Shown here piece after piece: positions 30,807 to 40,758 of a DNA stretch of 64,000 nt. The stretch is taken from assembly GCF_011074955.1 (NCBI RefSeq), contig NZ_WUQJ01000019.1:1-64000 (forward strand). The letters are read 5' to 3'. The notes beneath the pieces are model-generated. The model searched no databases, had not been told where the DNA came from, and saw only the letters and a program-made list of their open reading frames with translations. The position numbers were made by a program, and so were the translations under genes. Each line of letters begins with the position of its first letter. The stretch's first letter is position 1. Origin of the DNA: Marinobacter caseinilyticus (GTDB taxonomy: Bacteria > Pseudomonadota > Gammaproteobacteria > Pseudomonadales > Oleiphilaceae).

Positions 30807-31286
30807 ATGACAGCAATGAACGCAATCGCAGCAAGAAAAGAACAAGGCTTCACCCTGATCGAACTGGTCATGGTGATCGTTATTCTGGGGATTTTGGCGG
30901 CGTTTGCACTGCCACGGTTTGCGGATTTGGGCGGGGATGCAAGGGTTAGCACAGCCCAGGGTGCGGCCGGCGCGATCAAATCTGCAAATGCCATTGTGCG
31001 CTCAGCCTGTTTGGCTGACGCAGCGTGTGATACCACCGCTCCAACTGGAACGGTTGCGCTTGATGGCGGTGCCGTCGATACAGTGTTTGGTTACCCAGCT
31101 GCAACGCAGGCAGGTATCCTTGATGCCGCCCAAGTAATTGCCACTGACTTTGCAATAACTGCAGGTGACCCGATTCTCGTCAGTCCGATTGGTGCGGCGA
31201 CGCCGGCTGACTGTCAGGTTTCCTTCACCGCCGCCGCTGATGCGACAACCGCTCCGGTGATCGCTGTTGACGTAACCGATTGCTAA
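30807..31286 (+). CDS. mshA: Major MSHA pilin MshA
   Basis: The main subunit of the MSHA pilus fibre. The 159-residue prepilin has a leader ending KEQG, then FTLIELVMVIVILGILAAFA, and the typical LPRFADLGGDARVSTAQGAAGAI. It has two Cys pairs (ACLADAACD, and a Cys in DCQVSF plus the terminal DC). It is followed by a 149-nt gap, the largest within the locus, consistent with separate control of major pilin levels. Confidence 0.9.
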   Translation: MTAMNAIAARKEQGFTLIELVMVIVILGILAAFALPRFADLGGDARVSTAQGAAGAIKSANAIVRSACLADAACDTTAPTGTVALDGGAVDTVFGYPAATQAGILDAAQVIATDFAITAGDPILVSPIGAATPADCQVSFTAAADATTAPVIAVDVTDC

Positions 31287-31290
31287 ACCG

Positions 31291-31366
31291 GATGGGTAGC
31301 GATGGGTAACCTGACAGTTTTTTGTTAGCGGCTTTTTCAAGGTCAGACTATCAAAGAGACTGTCAG
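31291..31366 (+). repeat. Direct and inverted repeats in the mshA-mshC gap
   Basis: GATGGGTA occurs twice in tandem (31291-31298 and 31301-31308). Downstream, CTGACAGT (31311-31318) is inverted as ACTGTCAG (31359-31366) with a 40-nt spacer. This may form an mRNA structure that protects or attenuates the message after the major pilin gene. It is not a classical terminator. Confidence 0.4.
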
Positions 31367-31435
31367 CTTTAAGAGTAGGGTGAGGCGCTTATCAACATCG
31401 CATTATTTACGATGTGTTGAAGTGGAGGAGGCAGT

Positions 31436-31921
31436 GTGAAGTATGACCGTTTCCTCAAGTTCTCAACATCCGGCTTTACACTTGTAGAGCTGGTCATGGT
31501 GCTGATCCTCGTCGGTATCCTTTCCGCCCTTGGCGTTGGCCTGTTCGCAGGCCGGTCCGCGTTTAGCCCTCTTTTAGTCCAGCAACAATTCTCGTCCGCC
31601 GCGCTGCTTGCCCAGCAAGCTGCGTTGGCGGGCAACCCTGCCAATTCGGTGACCCTCCGCCAGACCGCTGACCGCTTGACGTTTGAAGCGTTGGGAAGTC
31701 AGTTTGATATGGCTCGCAATGGCGCCAGCCTTTCTTACCGGCTGTCAGGCGGTAGCTACACGCTGGTGCCCGGATCCGGTTTTGAGGTGGTATTTGATGC
31801 CTTTGGACGGATTGGCAGCCCGGTCGCAAGGCAACCTATTGACTTCAGGGTCTCAGGGGAAAGTCAGTTTGACGTCTGCCTGAGCGCTCTTGGGGCGGTC
31901 TATTCCGGGGCATGCCAATGA
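31436..31921 (+). CDS. mshC: Minor prepilin MshC
   Basis: A 161-residue prepilin-like protein with the leader ending TSG and the signal FTLVELVMVLILVGILSALG. The GTG start at 31436 has GGAGG at good spacing. The globular part ends FDVCLSALGAVYSGACQ with a terminal Cys pair. Minor pilins of this type prime pilus assembly. Its TGA overlaps the mshD ATG. Confidence 0.85.
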   Translation: MKYDRFLKFSTSGFTLVELVMVLILVGILSALGVGLFAGRSAFSPLLVQQQFSSAALLAQQAALAGNPANSVTLRQTADRLTFEALGSQFDMARNGASLSYRLSGGSYTLVPGSGFEVVFDAFGRIGSPVARQPIDFRVSGESQFDVCLSALGAVYSGACQ

Positions 31922-32433
31922 CTCCGGGCCGGGAACTTCGGCTGGTTCGATCCGCGGGCGCAACGCTGGTTGAGCTGATCATCACCATTGTGATTATCAG
32001 CATTGCCATTGCGGGTGTGGTCGGTGCTTTCTCGGTCATTGCCGGGCGCAGTGCCGACCCGCTGAACCAGACTCGGGCGATTGCGATTGCCCAGCTTTAC
32101 ATGGACGAAATTATTGCGCGTAAGTATGACGAGAATACCCCTCCGGGCGGCACGCCAAAGCAAAACGGGTGTTCGATTGTGACCGAAGAAAGCGCTCGCA
32201 GCGGTTACGACGATGTGGACGATTACAACGCCATTGCCGGCGAGAGCCCCCGCAATGCAGATGGGCTTGCACTGGCAGGTACCGCATACAACGGCTTTAC
32301 TGTCTCCGTTGCCATCACCTGCGCGGGGACGGAGATCGGGCTGGCCAATGAGGACGGTAAACGGGTGGATATCACCATCACCGATCCCTCCAGCCAAAGC
32401 TATCTCTTTTCCGGCTACCGGGCGAATTTCTGA
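31918..32433 (+). CDS. mshD: Minor prepilin MshD
   Basis: A 171-residue minor pilin with an atypical leader: SAGATLVELIITIVIISIAIA replaces the usual GFTLIE, keeping G-1 and Glu5. I chose the ATG at 31918 that overlaps the mshC stop as ATGA; an ATG two codons upstream is equally in frame. The Cys residues are in QNGCSIV and AITCAGTE. It shares one base with mshO. Confidence 0.85.
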   Translation: MTPGRELRLVRSAGATLVELIITIVIISIAIAGVVGAFSVIAGRSADPLNQTRAIAIAQLYMDEIIARKYDENTPPGGTPKQNGCSIVTEESARSGYDDVDDYNAIAGESPRNADGLALAGTAYNGFTVSVAITCAGTEIGLANEDGKRVDITITDPSSQSYLFSGYRANF

Positions 32434-33215
32434 TGCGCCGGACAAAGGGTTTTACGCTGATCGAGCTGGTTATGGTGATTGTGCTGCTGGCTATTGTGGC
32501 GACAATCTCCGTTCAGTTCGTCGCACTCTCGACTCGTGGTGCGCTGGATGTCAGCGCACGTCAGCAGCGAGCGTTGCAGAATACGGTGATTTCTGAGCAG
32601 ATTATCCGGGAGCTGCGCGAGGCCTTCCCGCTGTCCATCAGAGTGGCGGGAGGGTGTATCGAGTGGTTGCCTGTTGAGGCCGTGACCAACTACGCCGCCC
32701 TGACAACCGCCCCGGGGTTTGACGATATATCCATTGCAGCATTCAGCACGGTACCACTGGTCGGCAGCACACGGGTGGTTGTGTATGGTTATGGTTCGCC
32801 TCAGGCATCGTTGTATGGCAATGGCAATCCCGGCCCGGTATCCCCAAGGATTGCCGCAGGGGGCATTGCCAGCAATGCCATCACCCTGAGCGCTGGTCAC
32901 CGCTTTGGCTCGCATTCACCCGAACAGAGACTCTACGTCATCAATACCCCCGTCAGCCTGTGTCAAAGCGGTCGCTTCCTTTATCGATACAGTGACTACG
33001 GTCGCGCCACCACCCAGCCGGTCAGCTTTCTGTCGTCCGCGACACGAGAAGTGCTCAGCGCCAACCTCTTGGGCTCCGTCGATTTTTCGGTCGCGCCGCC
33101 GACGCTGAAGCGAGCGGGCGTGGTCCAATTTACGTTTACATTGCAGGATTACGACACCGGCAGTGGTGAGACCACGACCGTCAGTCAGGAGGTGCAGATT
33201 CGCAATGTACCGTGA
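32433..33215 (+). CDS. mshO: Minor prepilin MshO
   Basis: A 260-residue large minor pilin (GspJ-like size). It starts MRRTKG and continues FTLIELVMVIVLLAIVATIS, a standard prepilin signal. The globular region contains SEQIIRELREAFPLSIRV, typical of MshO. It overlaps mshD by one base and mshP by 11. Confidence 0.87.
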   Translation: MRRTKGFTLIELVMVIVLLAIVATISVQFVALSTRGALDVSARQQRALQNTVISEQIIRELREAFPLSIRVAGGCIEWLPVEAVTNYAALTTAPGFDDISIAAFSTVPLVGSTRVVVYGYGSPQASLYGNGNPGPVSPRIAAGGIASNAITLSAGHRFGSHSPEQRLYVINTPVSLCQSGRFLYRYSDYGRATTQPVSFLSSATREVLSANLLGSVDFSVAPPTLKRAGVVQFTFTLQDYDTGSGETTTVSQEVQIRNVP

Positions 33216-33618
33216 CCATCCTGGAGTCCATCAATCGGGTGCCGGGCTACCGGTTGCCCTCTTCGTGATGACCGTGCTGGCGTTGCTGGTGGTCGGCATG
33301 GGGCAAGTGCAGCAAAGTAGCGGGCAGGCAATCGGGCTGCAAGTCCAGTCGCAGAGGGCATTGTTTGCTGCTGAAAGTGGTGCTCAGGCCGGCGTTGCCG
33401 AGGTGCTCTCCGGCGGAGCCTGCTCCAGCGTGACGTTGTCGAGATCCTATTCGGTTGATGGCCTTGATGGCTGTGGGGCTACTTTGACCTGCAATGCAGT
33501 GACTGCCGAACTCAACGGCAAGAGTCCGGCACAGACGATTTTCACCATTGTCAGTACCGGACGTTGCGGTGCAGGACAAGACTTGTCCGAACGAGTGGTT
33601 GAGGTGCGTGTGCGATGA
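33205..33618 (+). CDS. mshP: MSHA protein MshP (PilX-like)
   Basis: A 137-residue membrane-anchored pilin-like protein. After a 13-residue N-terminus comes a hydrophobic helix (LPVALFVMTVLALLVVGM) and FAAESGAQAG, the PilX/MshP hallmark. Four Cys residues follow. The ATG at 33205 lies inside the mshO end, behind GGAGGT; a longer frame upstream is not conserved. It overlaps mshQ by four bases. Confidence 0.82.
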   Translation: MYRDHPGVHQSGAGLPVALFVMTVLALLVVGMGQVQQSSGQAIGLQVQSQRALFAAESGAQAGVAEVLSGGACSSVTLSRSYSVDGLDGCGATLTCNAVTAELNGKSPAQTIFTIVSTGRCGAGQDLSERVVEVRVR

Positions 33619-36600
33619 AGGGTGCCCTGAAACTCCTGTTGATTATCGCCAGAGTATTTGCCGATACGTTTCCAGACAAAGCCGTCGCGCGGCTGTTGGC
33701 ACTGACGCTGATGACCGGCGCTTCAAACGCAGCCTGGGCGGTATGCTCTGCCGATTATCACGGCCTGGCGACCATCAATGAGGTCAATCAACAATCCCAA
33801 GGTGCGACCAGTCGGTTCATCGAACTTAAGATTCTGTCTTCGGGACTGAGCGCTACGGATTACGACAGCTGGACTCTGCGCGCCTGCACCAGTCGACGTT
33901 GCACGGGTGATATTCCGGTGTCGGCCATGAACGATTCGACGCTGCCGTGGATTACTGCGGATGACTCGTTAATCACCCGCAATGACAATCTTGATTTCAA
34001 TGCCATGGACGTGAGGCTGCTGGATGCGGGCGGAAATCTGATTGACTACCTCAGTGTCGGGGGGGTTTCCCAGCAGAGCGACGCCCGTTGTACGCCGGCA
34101 TTCGACTGGGAAGTACCCGGTTCGAATTCCAAGACGCTGTTTCGCAATCCTGATGGAACCGGAATGTGGGGCTTTGAGAGCGGCAATTCTGGCGATGTCA
34201 GCGGCGGCGATACTAATGATGGCGGAGTTTCTGGGCCCAACATAAACATCGACAACGTGTCCGTTTTTAAGGGCGAGTCCGCGGTGTTTACCTGGTCCCT
34301 GAGCGCGGCAGCGACCCGGGATGTCCAGGTTGATTATCGAACCGCGGATGCGTCAGCCGTGTCCGGGCGGGATTACAGCGTCACCCAAGGGACGTCGGTT
34401 ATCGCCGCCGGGGACACCTCGGCGCAGATCATCGTTCCCACGCTCGTGTCTGGGGCCGCCGGTCCCCGGCAATTCTACCTTGAATTGAGTAATGCCGTGG
34501 ATGGGGGCGGTACCCGGTTCGGTCGTTTCGAGACCCAGGTAGGGGTAGGCACCATTATTCCGGCAGCTGTGGCAGATTGGCGTTTTGACGAAGGTGGTTG
34601 GGACGGTTCAGCCAGCGAAGTGCTGGATTATTCCGAATCAGGTCTCCATGGCCGAATGTTTAACGGTACCGGCTTCAGTGATGCCGCGCCGGCGTTATCC
34701 GGTGACCCAGGCACGTGCGGCTACGGCGTGTTTGACGGTTTGCAGAACCAGTACGCGGAAATATCGGACGATCCCCGGCTCGATCTGAGCGACGAACTGA
34801 CCATCAGTGGCTGGGTGTACATTGATCGGTTTCCACAGTTCGGGTTGAATACCATTGTATCGAAAGATGAAAACTACGAATTCCATCTGGATGCCAATGG
34901 ACAGGTTTACTGGTGGTGGCGAACGGCCAGTGGCGCCACTCACTCAATGACCACCACGTCCGCCGGGCTGGCGGTCAATCGTTGGCATCATATTGCGGTT
35001 ACCTACCGCAGTGGTGCACAGCGCATCTACATAGACGGTACCGAGCGCGGCAATGCGGCTTTTAGTGGTCAGCTCAGAGTCAATAATGATCCCTTTCAGA
35101 TCGGCCAGGACCAAGGCTTTGCAGGCCGTTTTTTCAATGGACGTATCGACGAGGTGTCGGTTTTTCGCTCGGCCCTGAAGCAAGCGGGTATCCAGCGCCT
35201 GTATGAGCGCAGGCGTTCGTGCCCAGCCACAGGGCCGGCAGAAATCAGAGTAGACGTGCCCACTTCTGCCAGCGTGTGCCGTGCGGCGGACGTGACAATC
35301 AGTGTCCGGGACGGGGGCGGCAACCTGCTGAGCGACTATGTGGGCGAGGTTGATCTGCAAACCAGTTCTGGTCGGGGTAATTGGTCCATCAGCTCGGGTG
35401 GGGGCACCTTGTCGCCAGACCCTCACGCCAGCAATGATGGCCAGGCCGGTTATCAGTTCGTAGCGGCGGACGGGGGCTCTGTTGTCCTCGCCCTCAGCAA
35501 TGCCAGTGCTGACGTGCTAACGGTGATGGCAACCGATGGCGCGGCTGGCATCACCGGTTCGTCAACGCCCGTGGCATTTTCGGACAATGCCTTTGTGATT
35601 TCCGTAACCGATTCCCAGGGCAGCGACTTTATCGCCGAACGGGATCACGCCTTGCAACTGGAAGCCATCCGGCGAGATCCCGACTCCGGCCAGTGTGGGT
35701 TGAATGCCAATTACAATGGGGCGGTTGATATAAAAGCGTGGTTGGATCGCAGCACGGATGACCCGGGTGGTCAGGCACCGGTGGCCACTGCCGGTGCTGC
35801 AAAAGCCACGCTGCCCGATGCTGAGCCTGGGGTGGCCAATTTTGCCGTCTCGTTTATTGACGGCGTGGCCGCTTTGTCCTGGGTTACCACAGACGTCGGC
35901 CAGTATCGGTTAAACACCAAAGATGACAGTTCCGGCCTGGTGGTTGACGCTGCCAACAACCCAATCCCCGTTCTTGGGTCCGGCGCGCAATGGACAGTCC
36001 GGCCCGACCGATTTGGTGTAGCGGTGGTGGATAATCCTGCGGCAGCTAACGCCGGCGGCGCCGTGTTTGTTGCAGCGGGCGATGCTTTCAACCTGTCAGT
36101 GACGGCGTTGGGGGCCTTAGGTGGCAATTTGGCAAGTTATGGCCAAGAGGGCACGCCCCAGGGCGTTGATCTCACTCACACACTCGTGGCCCCGGCCTTG
36201 GGCGAGACCGGCGTGTTGTCTGGAGTAACAACGATCCCGGGGAGTCAGTTTGCTGGCGGGGTGGCGGCACTCGGGGGTGTCAGTTGGAATGAAGTGGGCA
36301 TTATCCGGATTCGTGCCAGCAACAACCGCTACCTGGGCGTTTCACCGTTAACAACAGGTGAGTCGTCCAATGTTGGGCGTTTCGTGCCCGCTCGGTTCAG
36401 CGTAGTCGTTGATTCTGGCAGTCTGTTGCCGTATTGCGACGTCGGAACGGCTTTCGGGTACAGCGGCTCGCCGATACTGTGGAGCCTGCCCGCCCAGCTG
36501 TCCATCACCGCCGTGTCGGCCACGGAGGAAGTAACGCGCAATTACACCGTGGGTGGGTTCCTGAAGCTGTCCGCTGCCGGCATCACTCGAGTGGCGCCAA

Positions 36601-37256
36601 CCACGGATTCAGGTTCGGTGGATGGCTCCGGGGCCTTGTTCGCTGTCAACTCTGTCCTCGGTGGGGGGGGACTCAGCGTCTTGTCGCCGGGCGTTGTAAG
36701 TTACGATTTTTCGGGTTCCGATGCCTTTACCTATGCTAAAAATATCGATGCCCTCGTGGCACCGTTTGTACCTGCGCTGGATATCACGGTGACCGGTGTC
36801 GAAGACACCGATTCGGTCTCGGCCACAGCGATACCGTTCGGTATCTCGCCGGATGCGCCGTTTGAACTTCGTTATGGGCGATTCGCCCTTGAAAACGTGT
36901 ACGGTCCTGAAACTCTGGCGGAGTTGACGATGCCGTTCAGCGCAGAGTACTGGAATGGTTTCCGGTTTGTTGATCACCAGGCGGATGCATGCAGCCAGTG
37001 GTCAACAGCGGACATCTCGGACACGGAGATCTTCCACTCGCTGGTTGCTGATGCCGGGGTATTGAGCGGAGGTGAGGGCGGCCCGCTGGTGCTGGAGCCG
37101 AACGCAACAAGCGGCACCGACACGTTGTCGTGGCTGGTGCCCTTGTGGCTGAGGGACGACTGGAATGGCGATGGCAGTCTGGAGTCTCCCGTTGCAACGG
37201 CCACATTTGGAGTTTTTCGTGGCCATGACCGAGTCATCTATTGGCAAGAGCGGTAA
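33615..37256 (+). CDS. mshQ: MSHA-associated large surface protein MshQ
   Basis: A 1213-residue secreted protein, last gene of the MSHA operon and probably the pilus-associated adhesin or tip protein. A signal peptide covers about residues 20-42. A lamin-tail-like domain (about 45-190) includes EVNQQSQGATSRFIELKI. A Calx-beta-like segment follows (about 209-305, DYRTADASAVSGRDYSV). A LamG/concanavalin-like domain (about 320-535) contains LTISGWVYI and WHHIAVTYRSGAQRIYIDG. The remaining 670 residues resemble DUF6701 of MshQ proteins. Ligand unknown. A 9-bp GC-rich hairpin spanning 37270-37294, without a T-run, sits between it and the convergent ntrC end. Confidence 0.85.
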   Translation: MKGALKLLLIIARVFADTFPDKAVARLLALTLMTGASNAAWAVCSADYHGLATINEVNQQSQGATSRFIELKILSSGLSATDYDSWTLRACTSRRCTGDIPVSAMNDSTLPWITADDSLITRNDNLDFNAMDVRLLDAGGNLIDYLSVGGVSQQSDARCTPAFDWEVPGSNSKTLFRNPDGTGMWGFESGNSGDVSGGDTNDGGVSGPNINIDNVSVFKGESAVFTWSLSAAATRDVQVDYRTADASAVSGRDYSVTQGTSVIAAGDTSAQIIVPTLVSGAAGPRQFYLELSNAVDGGGTRFGRFETQVGVGTIIPAAVADWRFDEGGWDGSASEVLDYSESGLHGRMFNGTGFSDAAPALSGDPGTCGYGVFDGLQNQYAEISDDPRLDLSDELTISGWVYIDRFPQFGLNTIVSKDENYEFHLDANGQVYWWWRTASGATHSMTTTSAGLAVNRWHHIAVTYRSGAQRIYIDGTERGNAAFSGQLRVNNDPFQIGQDQGFAGRFFNGRIDEVSVFRSALKQAGIQRLYERRRSCPATGPAEIRVDVPTSASVCRAADVTISVRDGGGNLLSDYVGEVDLQTSSGRGNWSISSGGGTLSPDPHASNDGQAGYQFVAADGGSVVLALSNASADVLTVMATDGAAGITGSSTPVAFSDNAFVISVTDSQGSDFIAERDHALQLEAIRRDPDSGQCGLNANYNGAVDIKAWLDRSTDDPGGQAPVATAGAAKATLPDAEPGVANFAVSFIDGVAALSWVTTDVGQYRLNTKDDSSGLVVDAANNPIPVLGSGAQWTVRPDRFGVAVVDNPAAANAGGAVFVAAGDAFNLSVTALGALGGNLASYGQEGTPQGVDLTHTLVAPALGETGVLSGVTTIPGSQFAGGVAALGGVSWNEVGIIRIRASNNRYLGVSPLTTGESSNVGRFVPARFSVVVDSGSLLPYCDVGTAFGYSGSPILWSLPAQLSITAVSATEEVTRNYTVGGFLKLSAAGITRVAPTTDSGSVDGSGALFAVNSVLGGGGLSVLSPGVVSYDFSGSDAFTYAKNIDALVAPFVPALDITVTGVEDTDSVSATAIPFGISPDAPFELRYGRFALENVYGPETLAELTMPFSAEYWNGFRFVDHQADACSQWSTADISDTEIFHSLVADAGVLSGGEGGPLVLEPNATSGTDTLSWLVPLWLRDDWNGDGSLESPVATATFGVFRGHDRVIYWQER

Positions 37257-37280
37257 CGGGTAGTCCAGCGCGAGGAGGGT

Positions 37281-38704
<1,424 letters not shown>

Positions 38705-38708
<4 letters not shown>

Positions 38709-39787
38709 GATGTTTCCTCCAGGGGTAGGAAGATGATGAAGTTGGTTCGGCCGGGCTCGCTTTCGCACTCTACGAGTCCGTGATGCTGTCCGACTATGCT
38801 TTGCGTGATGGAAAGCCCCAGTCCGGTGCCGTTCGCACGGCCGCTAATCATGGGGTAAAACACATTTTGCAACAGGTTTGCCGGAATCCCCGGTCCGTTA
38901 TCGATTACGTCCACGCGGCACACGAGGCGGTGACGTTGATGGCCAATGGTGAATTGCCGGAGCGCACGGGTGCGGAACCGAATCGTCGGTGGGTCTGTGA
39001 CGCCCCGTTTATCGGTCTGTTCAAAGGCCGCCTCCATGGCGTTGCGAGCAATGTTCAAAAACGCCTGAATCAACTGTTCCTTGTCTCCGATCAAGTCCGG
39101 GAGGCTGGGGTCATAATCGCGTTCAAACACCAGTTGGTTCCGGCTTTCCGCTTCAAGCAGCGTTCGGACCCGTTCAAGAATTTCATGAACGTTCGTTGGC
39201 GCCAGCTTCAGTGCCCGGTTGGGGCCGAGCATGCGGTCAACCAGACCTCTCAGCCGGTCAGCTTCGTCAATAATGACGCGGGTGTACTCCCGTTGTCCTT
39301 CGTCATTCAGCTCCCGATCGAGAAGCTGTGCGGCACCTCGAATGCCGCCCAAAGGGTTCTTGATCTCATGAGCCATGCCCCGGACCAAAATGCGCGTGGT
39401 TTCCTGTTGGGCAATGATGTCTTCTTCACGACTGATGCGCAGCAACCGATCCCGGGGCTGCAATTCCATCAGCAAATCGGAGGGCTCGGACCCCATCGGC
39501 GACACAGAGTAATCCACGGTAAACCGTGAGCCTGACACCAACATGAACTCCGCTTCCCGCTTGGTGTAGGAGTTGCCATTGCTCGCGGCTGCAAACAGAG
39601 TTTCGAGCGCCTTGGCGGATTCGATGAACAGGTCACTCACCAGGTGGCCGTTAATGCGCGTCAGGCTGGTCTCAAGCAGATTTTCGGCGGCTGTATTCAG
39701 ATATTGGACTTTCAGTGCTGGGGTCAGAACCAGAACGGCGGTGGTCAGGTTATCCAGTATGTGTTTGTATTCTGCCGATATGTCCAT
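38705..39787 (-). CDS. ntrB: Nitrogen sensor kinase NtrB (NR-II, GlnL)
   Basis: Cytoplasmic histidine kinase/phosphatase that partners NtrC and is controlled by PII. The 360-residue product has an N-terminal PAS domain, the H-box GMAHEIKNPLGGIRGAAQLL with His140, the N-box NIARNAMEAA, and G-boxes DNGPGIP and GTGLGL. There is no membrane segment. The ATG at 39787 (MDISAEYKHIL) sits behind GGGGG; the 54-codon upstream extension is not conserved. An exact NtrC palindrome lies about 210 bases upstream. Confidence 0.97.
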
Positions 39788-39989
39788 ATTCGCCCCCTTG
39801 TGATGATCAGTAGCACTGCAAAAAGCGAACCAAAATGGACGGGATGTCCAGACAGTGCATCGGTGATGAGCGACGCCACTCTCGCGGGGCGTGCGTCGCT
39901 GTGTGCTGGTGCGGGCCTCAACATAATTCGGAAGCACTAATGTGCCCAATGCCCCGTGGTGGATCAGAGTATGGCGACTTTATAGTGCG

Positions 39990-40010
39990 AGCGCACCAAT
40001 GAGGTGCGCT
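39990..40010. promoter_or_regulatory. NtrC binding site upstream of ntrB
   Basis: GCGCACCAATGAGGTGCGC is a perfect palindrome around a 5-nt centre (8-bp arms including the outer A/T) and matches the NtrC operator form GCACC-N5-GGTGC. On the - strand it lies just upstream of TATAAA (a possible -10), so NtrC could repress its own operon as in enterics. Confidence 0.75.
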
Positions 40011-40042
40011 ATGTTTGTGTGGCGGGGAGCCAAAGGCGGGGC

Positions 40043-40585
40043 TTAGTTGCTGCGATTCTGATTGATAACCGATGGGCGGTGAAGGGTGAAGCTTATGCGG
40101 CTGCCGGATTGAATGCGCTGGCCCTTGCTATCGACCACAAAGGCGCTGGCATTATGCGTGCCTCTGTCGATATTCCGGACGGTGAACGAACCACTAGGGT
40201 TCTGCCCAACCGGTTGACCATCAATATCGACTTCAAAGCGGTGGCCTTTCTTCAGGGCCGGTGAGCTGGACACGCGTAACTCGATATCACCGTTGCCGCT
40301 GTAAAAAGCGGTACCATCCTCTGGCGCATCGAACGTAATGGCGTCGTAAGGCTTGGCTTGAGTTTTTTCCTCCGCTTCGGGTTGCCGGGCACGGGCCTCA
40401 ACGTCTTTCATTTTGGGCAGCGTCACGGTTGTTACTGGGCGCACTTTTACGGTTTCGGCGCCCTTCCGCGGTTCGTCGGAAAAGGTAACGTTGCCGTTTT
40501 TGTCCAGGTAGCGATAAACCTCCGCCACGGCAGGAGTCGCTGTGGTGACGATGACGAGCACTGCGGCCCACATCAAATAGTTCAT
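40043..40585 (-). CDS. DUF4124-domain periplasmic protein
   Basis: A 180-residue exported protein: signal peptide MNYLMWAAVLVIVTTATPAVA, then the DUF4124 motif EVYRYLDKNGNVTFSDEPRKG, a charged linker and a C-terminal beta domain (ITFDAPEDGTAFYSGNGDIE). The function of the family is unknown. The gene commonly sits between glnA and ntrB in Pseudomonas-like genomes, as it does here, but nothing in the sequence ties it to nitrogen control. The ATG at 40585 is chosen because the signal peptide begins there. Confidence 0.85.
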   Translation of the reverse strand: MNYLMWAAVLVIVTTATPAVAEVYRYLDKNGNVTFSDEPRKGAETVKVRPVTTVTLPKMKDVEARARQPEAEEKTQAKPYDAITFDAPEDGTAFYSGNGDIELRVSSSPALKKGHRFEVDIDGQPVGQNPSGSFTVRNIDRGTHNASAFVVDSKGQRIQSGSRISFTLHRPSVINQNRSN

Positions 40586-40711
40586 GTTAGTAGCCCGTTC
40601 GGTGATTGTTTTTTGATTATCAGCAGGCGGTCTGTGGTTTGCAATGCCTGGCGCGGGCAGATGCGTTACAGCGGGGTAATGCAACCGTCTGATTTTTGGT
40701 CCTGCCGGCAC

Positions 40712-40739
40712 AAAAAAACCCCGCCGAAGCGGGGTTTTT
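40712..40739 (-). terminator. Terminator of glnA
   Basis: On the - strand, the 6-bp stem CCCCGC/GCGGGG closed by a TTCG loop is followed by seven T residues. It lies about 20 bases beyond the glnA stop. An A/T-rich mirror on the other side may make it partly bidirectional. Confidence 0.9.
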
Positions 40740-40758
40740 CAGACTGCGTCCCGAAGGA

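Noticed and set aside
38780..39529. 249-codon + strand frame over ntrB
   Set aside because: It is the antisense of the conserved kinase domains and has no motif of its own.
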